Source of the DNA: Symsagittifera roscoffensis
Taxonomy: Eukaryota; Xenacoelomorpha; Acoela; Convolutidae
DNA: 64,000 nt
Assembly: GCF_963678635.1 (NCBI RefSeq)
Contig: NC_087065.1
Span: forward strand, 46,750,381-46,814,380
Direction of reading: 5' to 3'
Of this stretch, positions 22,001-31,020 are shown in pieces; the first letter of the stretch is position 1; the number at the start of each line of letters is the position of its first letter. The notes beneath the pieces are model-generated. The model searched no databases, was not told the origin of the DNA, and was given only the letters and a program-made list of their open reading frames with translations. The translations under genes were made by a program, and so were the position numbers.

Positions 22001-23440
22001 TCTCTTCAATTTTTGACCAAATATAGCCCAGTTTCAGAAAAGCGCGTTTTATTTCTCAAATTTTGTTCGCTTCATCTCAATTTTTATTCCCCTTATTGTA
22101 TTTCTGAGATATAGAATTCGCGTAAGCTTTAACAGTTCAATTTATATGTTTTAACCCTCATTTGTCGTCTAAATGTTTTGTCGTCTTAATATCCTGTCGC
22201 CTTATTTAGATAGCACCCCTAAAAAACGCATGGCTATTCTAGAGCATCCCCAAAACATAACTGTCGCAACAAATTAGTTTTTGTTCAGACCATTTGAAAA
22301 ATGTGGAGGGACTTCGAATTCGGGCGAGTTTTTTTTTCTTTTGTTTTCCACAAATAATCATCAAGTACCACAAATAATCATCAAAATGCTTTTATTACTA
22401 TGACTGTCGAATATGCCTAAACTATAGTTTTACGTCAGATTCTTTTATCACACCACGCAGAAAAAAGACTACTTTGAAAAAAAAACTTTGTAGTTTTTAA
22501 CGACTATGGTAGGAACATTCTGAGCTACTTGCTCAGTAACCGGCTATCATTGTTTATTTAGCTTATAGAAATGATAGGGGAAAACTATGGATCCGACCTA
22601 TCATATTCAATAAAACAAAACGATGTACTAACCATATGCGACCTCGGAAATTTCATTGGGCAACACCGAAGCCAGTTCGTTCATCGTCAACACCAGATCA
22701 CCCGAGACACCATATTGGAAAATGACCGCCAATATCTCAGGAACCGCAGTCAAGTTGTCGTATAAAGCCACAAATTCGTTACACGAGACCAATTTGCCGT
22801 GTTTGAACACACGTTCAAGCGTAACCGGTAGATTTAAACTGTCGGCCATTGGCGTCAAATCGTGAAACAATTCAATTGCACTGTGAAAATCAAGGTTCTG
22901 GGCTCCGACTGATTTCGTTTTGAACTCTGTCCGTATAAATCTTTCTTTTTCAACAGGCAAATGGGAGTTTGTAGTTTGCTGATTGCGGTATATTAAAAAT
23001 CGCAACCCTGTAACCCAGTAGTTAACGGTTTCAGGGCTCGAAGCCAGTAACTCGCAAGTCGTCCCGTTAGCAAAGATGATCGTTAAGCCGAAACGAAGAT
23101 AGTAATTTGAACTCGAACCTTCTGATGAAGATGAGCTTGATGAGTTTAAATTGTTGGAGTTGTCCATCGATAAGAGTCCGCGGCGAATTCGTGAGAATCT
23201 TCTGATTTCATACTGAGCGTATCTTGTACCTTTTCGGCTAGGGGACCAGCTGATGAAATTCTGCGAAATGTCTAGTTTGAAAGTTCGAGCGAACTTTTTC
23301 CCGCTTAGCTGAATTAAGGAAGTGAAATCTTGGCCATGCTGAGGAGTTGACGACGTGCCATTTGATCTACTGTTTTTGACCTTTTGGAAATTTGACCCTT
23401 TGGTCATAAATTGGTAACAATCGTGTTCGAGTAACACCAT
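8979..23440 (-). CDS. PLCH-like: Phospholipase C eta-like gene, short isoform (8 exons)
   Basis: Joining 23440-22633, 19833-19664, 19102-18985, 13367-13230, 12574-12454, 12155-11823, 11336-10510 and 10093-8979 gives 3630 nt (1209 residues plus stop). Every junction is GT-AG and every phase fits. The product would be a PI-specific phospholipase C, cleaving PIP2 to IP3 and diacylglycerol at membranes. Order: PH (about 1-150), EF-hand region (about 165-320), X box (about 327-445), linker (about 446-560), Y box (about 565-690), C2 (about 700-865), Ser/Pro-rich tail. X-box residues H341, N342, E371, D373, H386 and E420 correspond, with identical spacing, to H311, N312, E341, D343, H356 and E390 of PLC-delta1, so it is probably active. 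It is not a PRIP-type inactive PLC, which lacks the second His. The acidic linker motif [11 protein letters not shown] closely resembles the PLC-eta linker, which is why I prefer eta over delta. Family recognition is from memory, not a search. Confidence 0.93.
10094..10509 (-). other. PLC intron 7
   Basis: 416 bp, donor GTTAGA and acceptor TTTCAG. AT-rich with A-runs; nothing else recognised. Confidence 0.85.
10510..11336 (-). CDS. PLCH-like: PLC exon 7: Y box and most of C2
   Basis: An 827-nt exon. The Y box contains [30 protein letters not shown] and [10 protein letters not shown], closely matching PLC-eta/delta. The C2 region follows ([13 protein letters not shown] to YVPVSSLAQ). It is short, with a Ser/His-rich stretch, and I do not see the usual NGxNPxW motif, so Ca2+ binding by C2 may be reduced. 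Donor GTTAGA, phase 1. Confidence 0.93.
11337..11822 (-). other. PLC intron 6
   Basis: 486 bp, donor GTACGA and acceptor TTTCAG. No feature recognised. Confidence 0.85.
11823..12155 (-). CDS. PLCH-like: PLC exon 6: end of X box and acidic X-Y linker
   Basis: A 333-nt exon. [18 protein letters not shown] supplies the two lysines expected near the substrate phosphates. It is followed by a Ser/Asp/Glu-rich linker with [11 protein letters not shown], typical of PLC-eta and in general an autoinhibitory segment in PLCs. The donor GTACGA overlaps frame-continuing codons. Reading through it instead gives a stop after seven more residues. Confidence 0.9.
12156..12453 (-). other. PLC intron 5
   Basis: 298 bp, donor GTAAGC and acceptor TTTCAG. 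No feature recognised. Confidence 0.85.
12454..12574 (-). CDS. PLCH-like: PLC exon 5: X box with last Ca2+ ligand
   Basis: A 121-nt exon encoding [16 protein letters not shown], the conserved strand with Ca2+ ligand E420. It ends at HSP before donor GTAAGC, in phase 2. Confidence 0.93.
12575..13229 (-). other. PLC intron 4 (between exons 4 and 5)
   Basis: 655 bp, donor GTCAGT and acceptor TTTTAG. AT-rich; no coding or repeat signal recognised. Confidence 0.85.
13230..13367 (-). CDS. PLCH-like: PLC exon 4: X box with Ca2+ ligands and second His
   Basis: A 138-nt exon encoding [11 protein letters not shown] and [11 protein letters not shown]371 and D373 are the predicted Ca2+ ligands and H386 the second catalytic His. 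Donor GTCAGT. The intron before it (13368-18984) is 5.6 kb and repeat-rich. Confidence 0.95.
13368..14866. other. PLC intron 3, distal part, with a dispersed GC-rich repeat
   Basis: Mostly unannotatable AT-rich DNA. Around 13590-13715, GGGGAGCGCGCGCCGA followed by T-run and TTGGTCAAAA matches the inverted sequence near 25185-25250, so it is a dispersed repeat. A (TTTA)n microsatellite lies at about 14344-14366. Confidence 0.6.
14867..17697. repeat. 1.4-kb tandem duplication (two copies)
   Basis: Copy A is about 14867-16285 and copy B about 16288-17697, offset 1425-1432 bp. Shared landmarks are ACTGCTTCGATAACTCTTCA (14911/16336) and GCTCGTTGCC (15910/17341). Both carry a related minus-strand frame (15962-15780 and 17393-17148; [18 protein letters not shown]), diverged and broken in copy A, which may be a relic of an unidentified protein. 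Copy A has an internal 19-bp doublet at 16192-16229. No terminal repeats or transposase recognised. Confidence 0.85.
17698..18984. other. PLC intron 3, proximal part
   Basis: AT-rich. A 40-bp direct duplication occurs at 18580-18619/18620-18656 (TATATAAAACGACAAGCTAG). Around 18245-18350 the motif GTCGC recurs (GTCGCCCGC, GTCGCTT, GTCGCGTGCG, GTCGCCTCGCG), with similar motifs near 15045-15085 and 22160-22200; this looks like an old dispersed repeat. Confidence 0.6.
18985..19102 (-). CDS. PLCH-like: PLC exon 3: start of X box with first catalytic His
   Basis: A 118-nt exon with acceptor TAG and donor GTAAGA. It encodes [13 protein letters not shown], giving H341 (general acid/base) and N342 (Ca2+ ligand). 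It ends in phase 1, completing a Gly codon with exon 4. Confidence 0.93.
19103..19663 (-). other. PLC intron 2
   Basis: 561 bp, donor GTGCGC and acceptor TAG. No feature recognised. Confidence 0.8.
19664..19833 (-). CDS. PLCH-like: PLC exon 2: distal EF-hand region
   Basis: A 170-nt exon between acceptor TTTCAG and donor GTGCGC, open only in the frame set by exon 1. It encodes the segment between the PLC EF hands and X box and ends in VHQ, which joins [17 protein letters not shown] in the next exon as expected for the family. Too short to find without using the phase of its neighbours. Confidence 0.88.
19834..21479 (-). other. PLC intron 1, distal part
   Basis: AT-rich; no coding, RNA or repeat boundary recognised. 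Confidence 0.6.
21480..22090. repeat. Palindromic repeat in PLC intron 1
   Basis: Left arm about 21550-21685 and right arm about 21890-22030 are imperfect inverted repeats. ACCCCGAAAATGGGTCATTT at 21633 pairs with TTTTTGGGGT at about 21924. The match continues outward through GCGAAAACCGG/CCGAGTTTTGC and TTCACCA/TGGTGAAA. About 200 bp of unrelated sequence separates the arms. A non-autonomous foldback element is likely; exact ends and target duplication were not found. Confidence 0.6.
22091..22632 (-). other. PLC intron 1, proximal part
   Basis: AT-rich, with GTCGTCT/GTCGCCT motifs near 22160-22200. The intron begins with donor GTTAGT at 22632. Confidence 0.6.
22633..23440 (-). CDS. PLCH-like: PLC exon 1: start, PH domain, first EF-hand part
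   Basis: Starts at ATG 23440-23438. The opening residues ([16 protein letters not shown]) resemble the lead-in to PLC PH domains, so this is a plausible true start, although a further 5' exon cannot be excluded. A PH fold covers about residues 10-150, interrupted by a Ser/Asn run near residues 96-110 that looks like an expanded loop. Residues about 190-269 read like the first PLC EF-hand helices, without an obvious canonical Ca2+ loop. The exon ends in phase 1 at 22633 before donor GTTAGT. Confidence 0.88.
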
Positions 23441-25080
23441 GATTTTTGCGTAATGCTGTATTTTTTATTCGGAGAATTTTTTGAGAGTTTAATCGACTGA
23501 TGAAATATTGATGAAGATTTACGGCATAATTTTAGATCTTGATAAAATTGATATTAGTGGACCAAAATCACAAGCGTATCGATTTGTAATCTGATCACAT
23601 GTTCAAAAAGTGAACTAAGTTCAAACTCCAACTAAAAACAATAGGGGGTGTAGTAAAACCAATCATTGAATGTCTATTTTTCTTTCTTAATGTGTCTAAC
23701 GCATGTAAATTTATGCAAAATATAACAGCATGCGATCTTTGATAGACTTGAAAACTTTTCTTAAAAAGACTGGCCGCCTGTTTAAGCGTGACTCGTAATG
23801 CAAATTTCAGTTAAGTCAATTTGTAACAACTTTTCAATAACCAAGCGGATTAGCAAAAGGTAAAACAAAACTAACCATCATAAACAAACGCAAAACGGAT
23901 AAATTAGATCGTTATATGAGATATTCACGAGTTATTGAATGATAGTTTTACTGTTTGTCTCAGTTTTGTAGTTTTTGTGGTTTGAGCTGTGCTCAAAACT
24001 GTATTTGTGAATGATGAACAATGAATAGAAACCGGCTTGAAAATACTTTGATCAAAATTTTATGAAGCAATATTGAAAAGATGTACAAAAAGTCACGTTT
24101 TTTAACAAATAAAACAATCCTCAATTTTTAATCGACCGAGCCTTGAATATGGCGTAATAAAGGCTGTTTTGCTGGATAAATGATGAATAAATCTGAAACA
24201 CTATCAAAGGTTTAAAAGGTACAGTCGAAAAATAGATTGACCGCAGTCAGTCAATTAAAATATTTTAAATCTTAAACAGGTGCAAAATTTTCAGTTGAAA
24301 TAAAAATCGAAAAGGTCTAATATTTAAGTGTAAGAGCATTTTGTGATTTATTGTTCATTTTATGCAAGCACTTATGAATGGAAAACGCTGCCGTGTTTGA
24401 CGTTCAGAGAGCGTTATATTTGGTTTTTATGGAAAAAAAACAATGCAACAAAAAGACGTTTTTGGCATATAAAACATTCAAAAAAAATTGCAGATTATAA
24501 TTCAATCGAAATATGACCACTTTTAAAAGGAACTGAATGTTATAAAATAATAAAACAGTATAAATTGAAAAAAGTCCAAGAATGTATTCTTACCATTTGA
24601 GAAAGCCAAGAGCGAAAAGTAAACAGTTTTGAAAGGAAAACTAAGAAAATTTCAGAGCAATGAGTTTGCCGCTTGTTAGCTTATTTTTTTTTAGAAAAAA
24701 AATACAATTGTTGGATCGCGATCTTGAGCCGTCTTCTAAAACAGTGCTCATGTGCTCATGTATCAAAGCAAACAACTAAGGCAAGACATACATTCATTAA
24801 TTTTATGAAGAGTAAATATAGTAAAATTAAAATTGATAGAATTTTACAACTGCAATTGGCCGCTGTAGTACTATTAACCGTTTGGTTTAGTTTCTTATGG
24901 CATATAATTTTTTTCAGCTTCTATTGATTTTTGTAACGTCCAGTTGTGGTAATATATGAGTCATGTAATAGAGAAATCCAACATCCTTCAATGTGTAGTT
25001 TGAAAACTTACACCAGCAGTCAAATGTTTAATTGTTACCATACTTGAAATGCAGTTGCTGAAATGTATTCTATGCTATAA
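23441..25080. other. Upstream flank of the PLC gene
   Basis: AT-rich. The promoter and 5' UTR of PLC should lie here or further upstream, but I see no convincing TATA/initiator or non-coding exon. Confidence 0.5.
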
Positions 25081-25089
25081 ATAGCTATG

Positions 25090-25425
25090 ATGCAGTGGCC
25101 TGCGCAGAAAATTTCCTTGGGAGGGAGGGAGGGAGAGAGGGAGGGTAGTTTTTCGAAAAATGTAGAAATTTTTGCGGACCTTTTTTTAAGCGCCGAAAAA
25201 TTTTGACCAAAAAATTACGTTTTTTCGGCGCGCGCTCCCTCCCCAAAGTTAGTTATATTGGCGCCAAAGGCGCCTTTAGAAAAATTTTGTTGGTCAGCCA
25301 AAAATAGATGTCGTAAAGTTATACGAAAGGGAGGAGTCTTTGGAAAAGTTTTGGCAACCTGAATTGAGGGGGGGGGGGGGGGGGGTGACGGTTGCCTCCC
25401 CCGGCTTGCTACTGCTATGATGTCT
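25090..25425. repeat. G-rich, GC-rich dispersed repeat
   Basis: Contains GGGAGGGAGGGAGGGAGAGA at about 25119-25147, a run of 18 G at 25368-25385, GGCGCGCGCTCCCTCCCC at about 25226-25244 and the palindrome GGCGCCAAAGGCGCC near 25260. The GCGCGC segment matches 13660-13710 in inverted orientation. Runs could form G-quadruplexes and could also cause sequencing errors. Confidence 0.65.
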
Positions 25426-25429
25426 TTTC

Positions 25430-26269
25430 AGAGAAACTTGAAAATTATCCAGAAAAAGAAAAAGTTTTAAAACGAAAAATAGTAGAGCGGTTAAATAGTG
25501 AAGGAATAGACTGAAAGAAAAACCAAATGGAAAATCTTCAAAGTAATTAAAATTCTTACAGAAAGGCAAATTAGCCCAAGAATACGGCTCAATAAGATGA
25601 ACCTCAAGGTTGTCTAATACGAATTCAAAATACATCAGACTCCTAATTTTGTGTGCTATTGTGAAGGGTGGTTTTTATCGGTGGCGAATTTTGTCTGTAC
25701 TGTAACACCATTAGGAGTTTTTTGAGATGCTTTAATCGCAAATGTGCAGAAATGAACCTGCAAGTTTTATATGTAATTCAGCACATGTAAAGATATTTTA
25801 GCCATTGACACAGCAATATTGTACAAGAAATTAAAGCAGCATCACACATATCTTAAGGAAAGCGGTTGAAATGGGCCCTAAAGTTAAACGTGTTTCAGAT
25901 CTAAACTAATATCATCCGCCGACCTGCGTCAAAACAAATCCTTTATCGGAATTAAAAGCAGTTTTGAAATTAAACGAGTAACTTATCTATGTCAAAATCT
26001 TATTTATAAAACGAAAACTACTGCAAATGCAATAAAACTACCAATCGCCGATTACAGAATTTATCATTGCACTGAAAAAAAATTGAATTCACTGCCTAAT
26101 TGTATTTCTGAAAAATTGATTTTTTCTCGCCTCATGTCAAAAAATGGAACTTTTAGCCGGGTGAGTTCCAAAATTTTGACAAGACTATTTCAAAGTTGAA
26201 AAAAATGAAAAAATTCTAGAGTACTGAAAAGCAATCTAACCCAGTATTTAGTCAAACAAATACATGGCG
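25430..26269. other. Unannotated AT-rich DNA
   Basis: No gene or repeat boundary recognised. The minus-strand frame at 25635-25294 crosses the poly-G run and is not credible. Confidence 0.5.
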
Positions 26270-27960
26270 TGAGCTACGGTTTTATAAGTAGATTTGTATA
26301 TATGACCAAATAATTTTATTGATGCTTTTAAGCTTGACACTTTTTAAAGTTATGTACGTGCTAATTTTATTTGTAATGTTGTAATGTTAAGTCTGGACTT
26401 GAATTTTTTTCGAGAAGATATTTCATCGCATTTTAATCATTTGTTTTTTTTTTCTTTCATTTTTTTCATTAATCATTTGTTTCTCTTCTCGTTCATTTTT
26501 CTAAGCAAATAATTGGGGAACTTATCTCAAAATTTGAACTAATCTTCATTAAACTTAACTGCTGTGATGCACAAACTATTATGATGTTATTGGAGTACTC
26601 TTTCTTCTTCTTTGATATAAGAACATGAGGCCAGGGGATGGAGACTGTTATCAGCATGTATAAAATTCCATCTGTACAAATTTTCAACAATTGAAAACAA
26701 AATTAACATTAAAGTGAGAGCCTCGATAATTAACGTTATAATTTATGACTGCTGATTATCCTCAGAGACAAAAATATACTATCCCAACTTTGTTGATAAC
26801 ACTGCACCACTCGCTACTTTGTCTGTAATCTGAGGTATAACTTTTTTAGACACTTATAAAGTTGGAGAGACAAAAAACTGGGAATTTTTTTATAAAATCA
26901 AACGGGTTGTTTCTTCAAGACTACTATGTTTCAAATCTTTTTTTTTATTATGGGTTGCGACCCTAAGTAGTGCCAGATAGCATCCAACTTCAATTTCTCT
27001 AAATGAAACAAAAAATTTGCGCAAATGGTCGCTTCTCATAATCAAAAATCTCAAAAACATGGTTTTTGAAAATTACTCTATTGTTCCAAATTAATCAGTT
27101 TAGGTCATTTCTTGCTGAGCCAACATAAACAAGGGAAAAAATAAAGTTGAAAAAGCAAGAAAGAGACTTAGAAAGAAAGAAAACCAAGAATGAAAGAAAA
27201 ATTTTCTATCTTATAATTATTTAAAAAATCCTAAATCACATCAATACGTTCGAACTTTTGTCAAACTATTTTCTGATTAATAGCAATAGACACAGGCTCA
27301 CTAGGTGTCAACCCAGAATATTATAAAAATAAAAATAAAATAAAACAAAAACTCTTAAATGAGGCTATCATTTTACTTAGTTTTTAGCCCGTATGCTTTT
27401 TACTTTTTGCCATCAATCAATTAAAGCAACGTTTTTTAAAATAATTATTCGTTATTGTTTTTTTTCATAAGCAAAATTGAGTAGTTAGGTTTTCAGGGCT
27501 TTTGAAATCAATTTTCAAAGCCTTGACAGTTCCCCATTTTCGTGTTGTTAATTTGGAATTTAGCAAAATGCCCAATCAAAAGGAAAATTTTTGTACAAAA
27601 AAATTAGCTTTGCTAAAAAAAACTAAACAACTGAAGCGTTCGCGCTTCAAAATAAGTCTGAAGACAAACATTTTAAACTCTGAAGTTTTCTGCTTACACT
27701 AGTTCATATGAACCAAAAGATGTACTTCCCCATTCTATAGAATACTTTGAGATGTTGAATTCTGTTTTTGTCATAATTCTGAGTTTCGCAATATATTGGC
27801 CCTACGAAGTTTCAATATAGGTACTGCTCAATCTTGTGGTAACTGGAACGCCAAAAGCATAATTGAAATTTCGATTGTTGTCAAGACTTGGTGACTTTGA
27901 ATTCATTACTTTAAAAGATCGTTACGATGACAAATTGTGCATTTTGTGAATTTCTAGCGG
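26270..27960 (+). repeat. Diverged duplicated block, copy A
   Basis: 26290-26700 matches 28094-28375 (CCAAATAATTTTAT-GATGCTTTTAA, then TTGAACTAATCTT-T-AACTTAACTG). 26635-26690 plus 27305-27900 matches 30340-31015 (TGTTATCAGCA-GTATAAAATTC, CTTGACAGTTCCC, TGAAGCGTTCGC-CTTCAAAAT, GATGTACTTC). The order is preserved, so one unit of at least 1.6 kb is repeated. No coding content recognised. Confidence 0.7.
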
Positions 27961-28089
27961 TTTTTGCTACAGGCCAAAATCAGATTTGTAGCGAAATTTG
28001 CAACATTGCTACTTTTTTTTGATATTTTTTGCTGTTTTAGATTCCACAAACAAATAGCTAAAACACTGTACCGCTCAAAACCGCTCAAA

Positions 28090-31020
28090 AGTTTTTATAT
28101 ATCACCAAATAATTTTATCGATGCTTTTAAGGTTGAAATTTTTAAAATTCATGTACATGTTAAACTTTATTTGTAATTTTAAGTCTTAATCTAATGATTT
28201 TATTCAAACAGTAAAATCATCGCACTTTAATCTTTTATTTTGTTCTTTAACTAAAATTTATTAAGGCAACAACCAATCTGAAAACTTGAACTAATCTTTA
28301 GTACACTTAACTGTATTGATGCACAGACTTTTATGCAGTTATTGAAGTTTTTTTCTGTTTCTTCGTTACATTCCATCTTTTCAAAAAATATATTTTAACG
28401 AATCATTTGTTCTCGGTGCGGTGTTGTTTTCATCTCGCAAATTTTGACTTTTGACCTAGTATCTTTTAAACACATTTTTTTGAAATAGAAAAAGTGGACT
28501 GGCAAATTCAAGTGAATTGATGTTAGAGCCCAGAAAAAAATGCAGCCAAAACCCGCTGAGACATGATTTTCTTGTGTTCAAATCGAAATAGCTAAACTTG
28601 AGGTAGATCTTGTAGAGGAAGAGATAACGAGCACAATTGTGCAAAAGAGTACCATCAACCACATGACGAACAAACTGCCTTAGTTCAAAACCACTTGAGT
28701 CCTTATTTGTTTGCTGAATTTCAAAACGATGACGCATACCCTTTTTTGTATTCTACTATTTTTCTGAAACGTTATCGCCCAAACCAATTGTCTCTGTGCT
28801 CAAATAAATTTATTCGAATTCTCAGATGATTACAAATTATATTAACCCAAACTGATATGCATGCAATAACTTTTTGTCTGAGACTGTCAAGGAATTGTTA
28901 TAGAACAATAAATCTCTAGAAACAAAATTTGCACACTCTTATCAGTTTAGTAATTGTTTTTGCTAAGATTATAGCGAAAGATTTTGCGTGCACTTAATTC
29001 ATCAAACTTGATAGATTTTCTAACTTCCTTGAGATTTGAACAGTTCAAAAAAATTTCAAAAAATCACAATAATTTGATGTCTAAAGAACTAAAAAAAAAT
29101 TGAAAGATATTCGAGTATCAGTAATTTATTTGGCAGACGGTTAATCCTCTGTAATACCTGCGTTGCTTTTGAAAACTTTTATGTGATCTCAACCAAGTTT
29201 GAAACTTGGAATATGTGCAGTAAAAAGAAAATCATGTTTTGATAGAGTTTTGTTTTTCCTCGACCTTGTCTTGACAGATTTACCTCGACTCTAATGGTAA
29301 CGTAGCAACAAGTTTTTTTTCTGCGCTAAATGTTCAAGGTTGAATGAGCATTTTTGATAAGGTCAAAGTGGAGTGCAGCCAGTATTTAGACAGCCGCGTA
29401 TTCAGACTGGTCAGTATTTAGACAAATACTGTATGAACCAATCAGAATCTAGAAAAGACATAAATAATCCAAAATAAATAATAATTTTTTATTAATTTCT
29501 TCTTTGTCTCGATTCTGATTGGTTGAAACAGTATTTGTCTAAATACTGACCAGTCTGAATACGCGGTTGTCTAAATACTGATATGTAACCCGTCAAAGTA
29601 GCTACCCCACTGCAGCCAGAACTGCTTCTGAAAAAAATTAGAGCATAATTTTTAAAAGAAAAAGTTTTCTGGAATCATTTCAGTTGAAAAATCCTCAGCA
29701 TGCCAAAAAAACACGATTTAGATTACAGACAGATAAAGTCGTTTAGAAAGTAGCAAACATTTCCATTGAATAAAAAAATTCGCTTCGAATAAAAAACTTT
29801 ACGTTTTGAAAAAAGTACGTATTCAGTCTCACTATTACAATTGTAGTTTGCGTTACAAGCTAACGTTAGCTTTTTTCTTTAAAAACCGAAAATTTTGAAA
29901 CTGCAACATGAGTGATTGTCCTATTTTTCTAACTGAATTAAACATTTTAATCACTGGTCTGCTATCAAACAATCATAATTGAAAAAAAATAGAAAAACCA
30001 AAACAATGCATGTAATATGTTAAAACTGATCTTAAAAACCAAAAGTTTGGGGGCATGTTAGTTACATTTAAAAACGACGACTTTGTAAAAATTTCAACTA
30101 CCATGCATCAATATTGGATAAAGTTGACAGGGATCAAAATTTATGTCATACTTCATTGTGCTTTGATAGCTGGGTAAAGAGCTCATACGCGTGGTCGGAA
30201 TACAATTGATCGTAATTATAACCTTAAGCTATAACGCTATAACTTCAACCTTTAGCTGCAAGGTTCTGAGACAAAAATATCTAATTTTCAGCAAAAACTT
30301 AAAATACGTTTGTATATGGTGCAAATTAGACATGAACAAATGCAACCAGGAAGTGGAGAGTGTTATCAGCAAGTATAAAATTCACTTATACAAAATTTCA
30401 ACCCAGAGTAATATAAAACGAAATTGAAAAAGTCCTTATTGAGGCTATCGTTTTTTAGCTGCTATTAGCCCGTACACAACTTATTTTGTCATCAATGAAT
30501 GAATTCAGCGTTTTGACAAATAATAATTAGATAATGAAATTTTTCGAAAAAAAAAATATTTTTTCTAGAAACTTTTAAAAAATAATAAATAAAAAATCTT
30601 CAGTTTTCGAAAACTTAAACAAACTTCAGTAGTCAAAAAATCAGAGTGTTTTTTAAACAATTGTTAAACCCTTGACAGTTCCCAGTCTTTGGGTTGCTAG
30701 TTTGAAATTTGGCAAAATGTCGATTCAGACAGAAAATTTTGGTACAAAAATTAGCGTTACAAAAAAGAAGAACTGAATGATTGAAGCGTTCGCCCTTCAA
30801 AATATGTATGGCAATAACTCAAGAGCTTTCTGCATAAAATTGTTCATATGAACGAAAAGATGTACTTCAACATTCTATAGAAAATTTTAAGATGTTGAAT
30901 TCGTATTCTGTAAACATTTTGTGCGTTGCAATATATTGGCGTTACAAAATTTCTCAATCTTGTGGTAAATGAAACGCTAAATCATTAACCAATTTTTTGA
31001 TTGTTGTCAGGAAATGGTGA
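28090..31020 (+). repeat. Diverged duplicated block, copy B, with insertion
   Basis: Matches copy A at 28094-28375 and again at about 30335-31015, with roughly 1.95 kb of extra DNA between, including the inverted-repeat element at 29378-29580. Homology stops close to where the foldback element begins at about 31020. The minus-strand frame 28737-28456 has no recognisable motif. Confidence 0.65.
29378..29580. mobile_element. MITE-like element with ~68-bp terminal inverted repeats
   Basis: The ends are CAGTATTTAGAC... and ...GTCTAAATACTG. Arms extend through CGCGTATTCAGACTGGTCAG, TATTTAGACAAATACTGT and CCAATCAGAATC with only a few mismatches, around an AT-rich centre of about 60 bp. No ORF, and no clear target duplication at these boundaries. 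Confidence 0.8.

Noticed and set aside
28456-28737. Minus-strand 93-codon frame that looked protein-like (ELRQFVRHVVDGTLL)
   Set aside because: No splice-consistent partner exon or recognised domain; lies in a repeat block.
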